Source of the DNA: Clostridium sp. CAG:590
GTDB taxonomy: Bacteria > Bacillota > Clostridia > Lachnospirales > Lachnospiraceae
Assembly: GCA_000431135.1 (NCBI GenBank)
Contig: HF987800.1
Coordinates: forward strand, 1 to 16,669
Length of the DNA: 16,669 nt
Direction of reading: 5' to 3'
Below are positions 1 to 5,710 of this stretch, one piece after another. The position numbers were made by a program, and so were the translations under genes. The notes under the pieces are model-generated. The model saw nothing but the letters and a program-made list of their open reading frames with translations. It was not told where the DNA came from and searched no databases. Position 1 is the stretch's first letter. Each line of letters opens with the position of its first letter.

Positions 1-225
1 TCTATGAGGACAACAATATGTGGTTCATGGAGAAATCAGCTTAAGCAGATCATGGCTTGCCATGGTCAACAGGATAATGGTAATGGATCGCTTATGAGAA
101 TCTTATCTATATGCCTGTATGCTGTTGAAAAGCAGAAGAAGAATATATCAGATGTTCAGGTATTGAAAAATGTAATTCTATGGTGTGATTTATTCAGAGA
201 TTTCGGTGTCACTGTAGAACAGTAA
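1..225 (+). pseudogene. ADP-ribosylglycohydrolase (DraG-like) fragment, truncated
   Basis: The reading frame is open at the left edge and stops at 223-225. Its middle carries DNGNGSLMRI, a motif I know from ADP-ribosylglycohydrolase family proteins, where it is normally followed by LPL and then, some residues later, a histidine-rich segment and the metal-binding aspartates of the C-terminal half. None of that follows here. After about 20 more residues the protein ends in an unrecognised tail (ending in VTVEQ), and no continuation is seen in any frame up to the next gene. The segment before the motif is also poorly conserved. I read this as the remnant of a gene whose 5' part lies outside the window and whose 3' half was deleted or replaced. 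Intact family members are usually about 250-350 residues and remove ADP-ribose from proteins or small molecules; this fragment is probably non-functional. The family call rests on one motif. Confidence 0.45.
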
Positions 226-271
226 CAAGAAAGTGATGGGATTGTATATATCAAGGAAGGATGAGTAAGTA

Positions 272-703
272 ATGAAAACAGCAATTATATTTGCATCAGT
301 ACATCATGGCAATACACGAAAGATCGTGGAGCAGATTGCTCGGAATAACGATGTAGATCTTATTGATGCAACACAGGTAAAAGAGAAAGACCTATCGGAA
401 TATGACCGGATAGGATTTGCTTCGGGCATTTATTATGGAAAATTTCATCAATCCGTGTTGGATTTTGCATCTGCGAATCTGCCGGGATATAAGGAGGTTT
501 TCCTAATATGCACGCATGGTGGAAGTGCTGCATATCAGTCCATTGAAACAATTATTAAAGATAAACATTGTAATGTTATAGGGAAGTTCTCCTGTAAGGG
601 ATATGATACGTTCGGACCTTTTAAGTTGGTTGGTGGGCTTGCCAAGGGACATCCGAATGAGAAGGATCTGACAGCAGCGATGGAGTTTTATCAGTCTTTA
701 TGA
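272..703 (+). CDS. Flavodoxin-like FMN-binding protein
   Basis: This 143-residue protein begins with a beta strand (KTAIIFAS) and a phosphate-binding loop SVHHGNT (residues 9-15), the typical FMN-phosphate loop of flavodoxins. A second flavodoxin hallmark is the strand plus loop around residues 48-56 (GFASGIYYG), and a third is the strand-loop VFLICTHGG (76-84). The C-terminus (GGLAKGHPNEKDL, 121-133) resembles small flavodoxin-domain proteins common in gut Clostridia. The length suits a single-domain short-chain flavodoxin. It probably carries electrons in the cytoplasm; the partner cannot be told from the context. The ATG is preceded by AAGGAAGG at 253-260, a good ribosome binding site. No clear promoter is visible in the 46 bases upstream, and neighbours on both sides look degenerate, so this gene appears to stand alone. 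The fold assignment is confident; the specific role is unknown. Confidence 0.8.
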   Translation: MKTAIIFASVHHGNTRKIVEQIARNNDVDLIDATQVKEKDLSEYDRIGFASGIYYGKFHQSVLDFASANLPGYKEVFLICTHGGSAAYQSIETIIKDKHCNVIGKFSCKGYDTFGPFKLVGGLAKGHPNEKDLTAAMEFYQSL

Positions 704-901
704 CATCATAGAATGGGGTGAGTTTGGACATTTTCGCTGTTTTCTTAACTATACAAAAACGGTGGAGTTATTTTACGATAAATACAGGTCGAAATGCTAA
801 AATTTCCCCAATTGCCCATTTGCTTTATATGCTGGAAAGAAAAACTGATAAAACGTAGGGAATTTGAAGAATATTTGTCCGAGCAGATTGTAATATAGGA
901 T
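704..901 (+). other. Intergenic stretch with a short degenerate reading frame
   Basis: No convincing gene is present between the flavodoxin gene and the ychF promoter. A 46-codon frame runs from GTG 718 to TAG 858, with a GGGGTGAG at 715-722 that would serve only the internal TTG at 724. Its end (residues ISPIAHLLYMLERKTDKT) reads like natural protein. A one-base shift near 851 continues as RREFEEYLSEQIVI to a stop at 896-898, immediately before the promoter. The two pieces together look like the worn 3' end of an older gene. I cannot identify the family. It could equally be chance, because the stretch is short. Confidence 0.15.
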
Positions 902-930
902 TTTACATTTCTGCCCTTTTATGCTATGAT
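902..930 (+). promoter_or_regulatory. Sigma-A promoter of the ychF-lgt unit
   Basis: A -35 box TTTACA (902-907) and a -10 box TATGAT (925-930) are separated by exactly 17 bases. The TG at 922-923, one base before the -10, makes it an extended -10 promoter. Transcription would start near 937 and give ychF a leader of about 155 bases. The match (5 of 6 in each box, ideal spacing, extended -10) makes this one of the best promoters in the window. Confidence 0.75.
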
Positions 931-936
931 TAAATT

Positions 937-1091
937 TGAGTTTTGTGGCTCATTTATAAAGAAATCGACCAGATTGCGGATGCTTTGAAAGTGGTTTAAT
1001 TTTTTTTGCTCTCAAAAATTGCTACATAAACGAGATGATAAAACCAGCAAGCCCCGTAAAATCAAGGTTTGCAAGAAAGGAAAGATAGAAA
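937..1091 (+). other. Leader of ychF with gene debris and a small hairpin
   Basis: This untranslated leader contains a short frame ending at 997-999 whose last residues are YKEIDQIADALKVV. These resemble the C-terminal helix of some PLP-dependent aminotransferase-type proteins, so it may be a scrap of a lost gene; this is weak. A T-run (1000-1007) follows but has no stem before it, so I do not call a terminator. GCAAGCC (1047-1053) can pair with GGTTTGC (1066-1072), with one G-U pair, directly before the ribosome binding site at 1074-1084. No known riboswitch class is recognisable. Confidence 0.2.
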
Positions 1092-2186
1092 ATGAAACTA
1101 GGAATTGTAGGACTTCCGAATGTAGGAAAGAGTACGTTATTTAATTCATTGACAAAGGCGGGAGCAGAATCTGCGAATTATCCATTCTGTACGATTGATC
1201 CGAATGTAGGTGTTGTACCTGTGCCGGACGAGCGTTTGGATGTTTTGACGAAGATGTATAATTCAAAGAAAACCGTACCGGCTGTGATTGAATTTGTAGA
1301 TATTGCAGGTCTGGTAAAAGGTGCTTCCAAAGGTGAGGGATTGGGCAACCAGTTCTTATCAAATATTCGGGAAGTGGATGCAATCGTTCATGTTGTAAGA
1401 TGTTTTGAAGATACGAATGTAGTACATGTGGATGGAAGTATCAATCCATTAAGAGATATTGAGACGATTAACTTTGAGCTGATCTTTTCCGATATCGAGA
1501 TTCTTGACCGTAGAATTGCAAAGAATTCCAGAGCGGCCAATAATAACAAGGATATAGCAAAAGAAGTGGAATTCATGAAACGGATCAAAGAACATTTGGA
1601 GAACGGCAAGCTTGCCATTACCTTTGAGGTAGATGGAGAAGACGAGGAAGCCTGGATTGCAGATTACAATCTGCTTACGAGAAAACCGGTAATCTTTGCT
1701 GCAAATGTTGCCGAGGACGAGGTTGCGGAAGATGATGATAATGACTATGTGAAGGCTGTAAAAGAGTATGCCAAAGAATACGGATCAGAAGTGTTCAAAG
1801 TATGTGCACAAATCGAACAGGAGATTTCAGAATTAGAGGATGATGAAAAGAAGATGTTCTTAGAAGATTTGGGCTTGGCAGAGTCTGGCTTGGATAAGCT
1901 GATCCGTGCAAGTTATTCTCTTCTTGGATTGATCTCTTATCTGACTTCCGGTGAGGACGAGACAAGAGCATGGACGATCAAGAGGGGCACCAAAGCACCA
2001 CAGGCAGCGGGTAAGATTCATACAGATTTTGAAAGAGGATTTATCCGTGCCGAGGTTGTGAATTACAAAGATCTTGTAGAGAATGGTTCCATGGCAGCTG
2101 CAAAAGAGAAAGGTCTTGTACGTTCTGAGGGAAAGGAATATGTCGTACAGGATGGAGATGTCATCTTGTTCAAGTTTAACGTATAA
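1092..2186 (+). CDS. ychF: YchF/OLA1 family GTPase-fold ATPase
   Basis: The 364-residue length is typical of the family. The P-loop GLPNVGKST is at residues 7-15, the switch II motif DIAG at 70-73 and GEGLGNQFL at 81-89. The G4 position reads NVAE (205-208) rather than NKxD. This is the known YchF/OLA1 signature and accounts for its preference for ATP over GTP. A helical coiled-coil insert occupies about residues 130-195. The C-terminal TGS domain (about 281-364) includes FERGFIRAEVV and ends in GDVILFKFNV, the usual terminus. YchF proteins bind ribosomes and act in translation and stress responses; their exact role is still debated. The ribosome binding site AGAAAGGAAAG (1074-1084) fits the ATG. 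lgt starts only 14 bases after the stop, so the two are probably co-transcribed from the promoter at 902-930. Confidence 0.97.
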   Translation: MKLGIVGLPNVGKSTLFNSLTKAGAESANYPFCTIDPNVGVVPVPDERLDVLTKMYNSKKTVPAVIEFVDIAGLVKGASKGEGLGNQFLSNIREVDAIVHVVRCFEDTNVVHVDGSINPLRDIETINFELIFSDIEILDRRIAKNSRAANNNKDIAKEVEFMKRIKEHLENGKLAITFEVDGEDEEAWIADYNLLTRKPVIFAANVAEDEVAEDDDNDYVKAVKEYAKEYGSEVFKVCAQIEQEISELEDDEKKMFLEDLGLAESGLDKLIRASYSLLGLISYLTSGEDETRAWTIKRGTKAPQAAGKIHTDFERGFIRAEVVNYKDLVENGSMAAAKEKGLVRSEGKEYVVQDGDVILFKFNV

Positions 2187-2200
2187 TAGGAGGGTATTCT

Positions 2201-3124
2201 ATGTATGAGATTCGCTTTCCTCATTTGGGGATTGTATTGAAACATGTGGCGGATGGATTCTCAATTGGCGGTTTTGAGATACGATTTTATGGAATGATAA
2301 TCGCGTTAGGATTTGTATTAGGATATTTGCTGATTGCAAAAGAAGCGAAACGCACGAACCAGGATCCGGAAATGTATCTGGATTATATGTTATGGTTGGT
2401 GATCCCGGCGATTCTTGGGGCAAGAATATATTATGTCATATTCAGTCTGAGTGATTATGTGAAAGAGGGACAATCCCTGAAAGAAACGCTGCTTGGCATG
2501 ATCAATATCCGTGGTGGCGGACTTGCCATCTATGGAGGTGTGATTGCCGGAATTATCGTGTTGTTGATTTTTGCAAAAAAGCGAAAAGTGAGTGTCATGT
2601 TAATGCTGGATACCTGTTCCATGGGATTGCTTGTGGGACAGATTTTCGGAAGATGGGGGAATTTCTTTAACCGGGAAGCATTTGGTGCTTACACGGATTC
2701 ATTGTTTGCAATGGCGATTCCGGTTGACTGGTTTGGTGGTAAGAATTACCTGATCAGTACGGTGAATAATGGAATCATTACACAAGACATGATCGATCAT
2801 GTTTTAAATGTGGATGGTATGGAGTTCATTCAGGTGCATCCGACATTTTTATATGAGTCACTTTGGAATCTGTGTGTATTATTGATCATTTTCCTCTATC
2901 GCAGGCATAAGAAATTTGATGGGGAAATGTTTGCAATGTACATATGGGGTTATGGACTTGGAAGAGTGTGGATAGAAGGATTGCGGACGGATTCCCTGAT
3001 GCTTCCGGGTGTGAACTTTAAGGCATCACAGCTTTTGGCTGCGGTATGTGTAGTGGCGGCATCCATCTACATTATATACAAACGTTACCAACTGAAGAGA
3101 GATACTTCTGCTGCAGGGGAGTAA
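2201..3124 (+). CDS. lgt: Prolipoprotein diacylglyceryl transferase
   Basis: Lgt moves a diacylglyceryl group from phosphatidylglycerol to the cysteine of the lipobox in prolipoproteins, at the outer face of the membrane. The protein (307 residues) has about seven hydrophobic segments. It contains the Lgt signature GRWGNFFNREAFG (150-162), the segment RGGGLAIYGG (104-113), HPTFLYES (213-220) and GLGRVWIEGLRTD (252-264), all in the expected order. The arginines in the signature and in GLGR correspond to residues known to be needed for activity. The ATG at 2201 has an AGGAGGG ribosome binding site at 2188-2194. The gene follows ychF closely and is followed by a strong terminator, so it ends that transcription unit. 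The last residues (RDTSAAGE) form a short polar cytoplasmic tail. Nothing is missing or odd. Confidence 0.97.
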   Translation: MYEIRFPHLGIVLKHVADGFSIGGFEIRFYGMIIALGFVLGYLLIAKEAKRTNQDPEMYLDYMLWLVIPAILGARIYYVIFSLSDYVKEGQSLKETLLGMINIRGGGLAIYGGVIAGIIVLLIFAKKRKVSVMLMLDTCSMGLLVGQIFGRWGNFFNREAFGAYTDSLFAMAIPVDWFGGKNYLISTVNNGIITQDMIDHVLNVDGMEFIQVHPTFLYESLWNLCVLLIIFLYRRHKKFDGEMFAMYIWGYGLGRVWIEGLRTDSLMLPGVNFKASQLLAAVCVVAASIYIIYKRYQLKRDTSAAGE

Positions 3125-3147
3125 GTGTGTGACAGGGTATGAGATAG

Positions 3148-3192
3148 AAAAGAAGAGCAATGACAAGTATTTGTTGTTGCCCTTCTTTTTTT
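3148..3192 (+). terminator. Rho-independent terminator after lgt
   Basis: A long stem is formed by 3150-3166 pairing with 3171-3187 around a four-base loop GTAT (3167-3170). All pairs are standard except two G-U pairs (3161-3162 with 3175-3176) and one A-C mismatch (3156/3181). The stem is followed by a T-run through 3192. The position, 25 bases after the lgt stop, fits the end of the ychF-lgt transcript. Confidence 0.85.
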
Positions 3193-3250
3193 ATGCACAA
3201 GAATAAGGAATAGTGTATGTTTGTGTATCTGTCGTTCTTGTGTTGTGTAA

Positions 3251-3325
3251 GGGTGGTGAGAAAGTGGAGGATTTTTGAAAAAGGTGGGAGATTCCCCCAC
3301 TCGTCCCCACCACGATTTTCCACCC
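3251..3325 (+). repeat. Inverted cluster of GTGG motifs
   Basis: On the + strand GTGG begins at 3253, 3264 and 3284 (steps of 11 and 20). On the - strand GTGG begins at 3323, 3313, 3310 and 3300 (3323 to 3313 and 3310 to 3300 are each 10 apart). The two sets face each other. Two readings are possible. One is a second, degenerate set of MraZ boxes, since the core matches the GTGGT of the mraZ operator. The other is a structured RNA or terminator: GGGTGG (3251-3256) can pair with CCACCC (3320-3325), GTGGG (3284-3288) with CCCAC (3296-3300), and a TATTTTT follows. Confidence 0.35.
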
Positions 3326-3401
3326 TATTTTTGAACGGAAAAGGGGGAATATACAAAAATAAAGTGAAAACACAAGATATAATGTGACAAAAAACAATAT
3401 T

Positions 3402-3417
3402 GCACAATATATTGTGC
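3402..3417. promoter_or_regulatory. Perfect 16-base palindrome, candidate operator
   Basis: GCACAATATATTGTGC is a perfect inverted repeat with no spacer. It overlaps a second, shorter palindrome, CAATATTG (3395-3402). A 16-base perfect palindrome of mixed composition in an intergenic region is typical of a dimeric regulator's site. The regulator is unknown and no strong promoter is recognised directly beside it. Confidence 0.4.
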
Positions 3418-3535
3418 TGTTGGAGAATGAAGGACAGAAAAAACCTGTAAAAATATGTGCAAGATGCATAAATAATAAAAAGAAAAATTGTATAATGTTC
3501 ACAACGGAAATTGCTATTGATTGGGCAATTTATTC

Positions 3536-3564
3536 TTGCAATCTCGAACGGTATGAGGTAGAAT
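3536..3564 (+). promoter_or_regulatory. Sigma-A promoter of the dcw cluster (PmraZ)
   Basis: The -35 box TTGCAA (3536-3541) and the -10 box TAGAAT (3559-3564) are 17 bases apart. The start of transcription would be near 3571, inside the GTGGT repeats that begin two bases after the -10 box. This arrangement lets MraZ block its own promoter, as established for mraZ in E. coli. Confidence 0.7.
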
Positions 3565-3565
3565 A

Positions 3566-3610
3566 GTGGTTGTAAGTGGTGAAATGTGGTGTGCAGTGGT
3601 AAATTGTGGT
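3566..3610 (+). promoter_or_regulatory. MraZ operator: five GTGGT boxes at 10-base period
   Basis: GTGGT occurs at 3566, 3576, 3586, 3596 and 3606, five exact copies spaced exactly 10 bases apart, so all lie on one face of the helix. The five-base spacers differ in sequence, so only the boxes are conserved. MraZ is known to bind direct repeats of a TGGG-type core at 10-base spacing in E. coli and a GTG-containing repeat in Mycoplasma. The location, just downstream of the -10 box and upstream of mraZ, fits autorepression. Three boxes are the described E. coli number; five is more. Confidence 0.85.
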
Positions 3611-3675
3611 GGATTTATCGTTACAGACGGCAACACTTACGCTACAGGAGAGATTGAAAGAAGGGGAGTGAGTTC

Positions 3676-4122
3676 ATGTCCAAAGGATTAAAAGGTGAAT
3701 ATAATCACACAGTAGATGCCAAGGGCAGAATGATCGTTCCTTCCAAGCTGAGAGAACAGTTAGGCTTATCTTTCGTTGTAACAAGAGGAATGGATGGTTG
3801 TTTGTTTGCTTATCCCAATGATGAGTGGGATATATTTGAAGGCAAATTAAGACAACTTCCAATGACCAATGAAAGCTCAAGAAAGTTCAAGAGATTTTTC
3901 CAGGCAGGAGCAACAGATTGTGAAGTGGATAATCAGGGAAGAATTTTAATTCCTGCTAATTTACGGGAGTTTGCCGGAATCACGAAGGACGTAACCGTAG
4001 TCGGTGTAGGCGAGCGTGCAGAGATCTGGAGCAAAGAGAAATGGGAAGAGAAGAACAATATTGATGACATTGACTTCAATGAATTGGCACAAGGAATTGA
4101 AGAGTTAGGAATTATGATCTGA
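3676..4122 (+). CDS. mraZ: Transcriptional regulator MraZ
   Basis: The 148-residue protein has two SpoVT/AbrB-type halves. The first DNA-contact motif is DAKGRMIVPSKLR (14-26) and the second is DNQGRILIPANLR (85-97), each carrying the family GR(x)xxPxxLR core. MraZ assembles into a ring-shaped oligomer that contacts several repeats at once and represses the dcw cluster. The ATG has a ribosome binding site AAGGGGAG at 3661-3668, seven bases away. The C-terminal tail (about 125-148) is acidic and helical. It is the first gene of the cluster and sits directly behind its own operator. Length and motifs are normal for the family. Confidence 0.97.
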   Translation: MSKGLKGEYNHTVDAKGRMIVPSKLREQLGLSFVVTRGMDGCLFAYPNDEWDIFEGKLRQLPMTNESSRKFKRFFQAGATDCEVDNQGRILIPANLREFAGITKDVTVVGVGERAEIWSKEKWEEKNNIDDIDFNELAQGIEELGIMI

Positions 4123-4177
4123 TAATGAATGCACATAGCAAGATGTACACGGCATTATTAGAAAAAGGAGGAGAAGC

Positions 4178-5122
4178 GTGGAATTTTCACATAAGTCGGT
4201 TTTGCTGGACGAGACCATAGAAGGACTGCATATCAGAGAAGATGGTACTTATGTGGATGGCACCCTCGGTGGTGGTGGGCATGCCTATCATGTTTGTTCC
4301 CGTTTGTCCGATAAAGGTAGGTTCATAGGAATAGATCAGGATGCAGCCGCGATTGAGGCGGCAGGCATCCGTCTATTACCATATCAAGATAAAATAAAGA
4401 TTGACATTGTAAGAAGTAATTATCAGAAAACCCCTCAGGTATTACAAGACTTAGGAGTCGGCGGTGTCGATGGGATTGTACTTGACCTGGGGGTATCCTC
4501 CTATCAGTTGGATACACCGGAGAGGGGATTTACTTATCGGGAGGATGCACCTCTTGATATGAGAATGGATCAGAGGCAGGAAATGACTGCTAAAGATATA
4601 GTTAATGAATATCCGGAGATGGAGTTATATCGGGTTATCCGGGATTATGGCGAAGAGAAATTCGCCAAGAACATTGCCAAGCATATCTGCATGGCGAGAC
4701 AGAACAAAGTCATTGAAACAACATTTGAGTTAAATGACATCATTAAGGCTGCTATACCAATTAGAGCTAGGTCTGCAGGAGGGCACCCTTCGAAAAGAAC
4801 TTACCAGGCTATCCGGATTGAATTAAACCAGGAACTGACCATTCTTGAGCAATCCATCGACCAAATGATAGACCTGTTAAACCCAGGGGGCCGAATTTGC
4901 ATAATTACGTTCCACTCGTTAGAAGATCGGATTGTAAAGAGGATTTTTAGAAGAAATGAGAATCCTTGTACATGCCCTCCCGACTTTCCTAAATGTGTAT
5001 GTGGTAAGGTTTCAAAAGGAAAGGTCATTACCAGAAAACCAATTTTACCATCAGACGAAGAATTAGAGGAGAATAGAAGAAGCAAGAGTGCAAAGCTTCG
5101 GATTTTTGAACGGGCTCAATAA
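4178..5122 (+). CDS. rsmH: 16S rRNA (cytosine-1402-N4)-methyltransferase RsmH
   Basis: RsmH (MraW) methylates N4 of C1402 in the 16S rRNA P site with S-adenosylmethionine. The 314-residue protein shows the SAM-binding motif DGTLGGGGHA (27-36), GIDQD (51-55), the catalytic-site segment LDLGVSSYQLD (102-112), HPSKRTYQAIRIE (203-215), ITFHSLEDRIVK (243-254) and the C-terminal RSKSAKLR (301-308). Four cysteines in the CTCPPDFPKCVCG segment (264, 266, 273, 275) form a zinc-knuckle-like pattern seen in Firmicute homologues. The start is GTG, chosen because GGAGGAG (4166-4172) lies five bases upstream and the N-terminal FSHKSVLLDE is the normal family start. It follows mraZ by 55 bases with no terminator between. 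Confidence 0.97.
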   Translation: MEFSHKSVLLDETIEGLHIREDGTYVDGTLGGGGHAYHVCSRLSDKGRFIGIDQDAAAIEAAGIRLLPYQDKIKIDIVRSNYQKTPQVLQDLGVGGVDGIVLDLGVSSYQLDTPERGFTYREDAPLDMRMDQRQEMTAKDIVNEYPEMELYRVIRDYGEEKFAKNIAKHICMARQNKVIETTFELNDIIKAAIPIRARSAGGHPSKRTYQAIRIELNQELTILEQSIDQMIDLLNPGGRICIITFHSLEDRIVKRIFRRNENPCTCPPDFPKCVCGKVSKGKVITRKPILPSDEELEENRRSKSAKLRIFERAQ

Positions 5123-5204
5123 TGGTATTTAGTAATATAAAGTAACACAGGAAAAATGGGGAATAACAGGGTTGCACATGATAAGACATATTTAGAAAAG
5201 GGGT

Positions 5205-5696
5205 ATGAGAAGATTGGATTCAAGAAATGAGGAGAGATATTATTACATTGAAGGAAATGCGGCTAGAAAGCTGAATACGGTACCGCAGAGAGAAGTAAGA
5301 CCGGAACGTAGACAGGCAACACAGCCGGAACGCAAGACCAACGCCAGAATTGAAAGAAATGCAAAAAGAGCAAAGGCATTTGATCTGAGATATACGATGG
5401 CACTCGTTGTTGCAACAGTTTGTCTGTTTGGTGCCTGCGTAAATATGCTTTCCTTACAGGCAGATATTACAGAACAGAGAAGACAGATCGCTACATTAGA
5501 AAGTAATTTGAATGATCTGAAAGATACGAATGACGAGACGAGCAAACGATTAGAAAGCTCTGTTGATCTGACCAAAGTTTATGACTTTGCAACAACAGAA
5601 CTTGGAATGGTATATCCGGGAAATGATCAGGTTGTATCCTATGAAGCAAGTAATCCGGATTATGTAAAGCAGTTTAAGGACGTACCGGCAGAATAA
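5205..5696 (+). CDS. ftsL: Cell division protein FtsL
   Basis: FtsL is a bitopic membrane protein that bridges the septal SEDS/PBP synthase with DivIB and DivIC. The 163-residue protein has a long basic cytoplasmic part (1-63), one membrane segment (about 64-84), a short extracellular coiled coil (85-117) and a terminal ELGMVYPGNDQVVSYE region (132-147), typical of the clostridial FtsL group. FtsL is poorly conserved, so the call rests on topology, size and position between rsmH and pbpB. The start is uncertain. AAAAGGGG (5196-5203) ends one base before the ATG at 5205, too close for normal initiation. The in-frame TTG at 5214 lies 10 bases from it and would shorten the protein by three residues. 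Confidence 0.88.
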   Translation: MRRLDSRNEERYYYIEGNAARKLNTVPQREVRPERRQATQPERKTNARIERNAKRAKAFDLRYTMALVVATVCLFGACVNMLSLQADITEQRRQIATLESNLNDLKDTNDETSKRLESSVDLTKVYDFATTELGMVYPGNDQVVSYEASNPDYVKQFKDVPAE

Positions 5697-5710
5697 AATC
5701 AGGTGATAAT

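Larger units (their letters stand above)
3193..3535 (+). other. Gene-free region between lgt terminator and mraZ promoter
   Basis: I see no credible gene here; reading frames on both strands are short and lack protein-like character. The region holds a G-rich/C-rich inverted cluster (3251-3325) and a perfect palindrome (3402-3417), described separately. It then turns AT-rich. Two TATAAT hexamers (3378-3383 and 3491-3496) lie here, but neither has a recognisable -35 box at 16-18 bases. Confidence 0.5.

Noticed and set aside
1047..1072. Hairpin before ychF as a riboswitch
   Set aside because: It is one seven-pair stem with no conserved core of any known riboswitch; probably a chance fold, though it could affect initiation.
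3378..3496. TATAAT at 3378-3383 and at 3491-3496 as extra mraZ promoters
   Set aside because: Neither has a recognisable -35 box at 16-18 bases or an extended -10; in AT-rich DNA the hexamer alone is weak evidence.
3072..3502. Overlapping - strand frames of 71-111 residues in the lgt-mraZ gap
   Set aside because: They run through the terminator and the GTGG cluster, are rich in Ser, Pro, His and Phe as expected of antisense noise, and lack ribosome binding sites.
3384..3566. 60-residue open frame on the + strand before mraZ
   Set aside because: It has no ribosome binding site, its composition is not protein-like, it spans the mraZ promoter and its end runs into the operator; it is best read as chance in AT-rich DNA.
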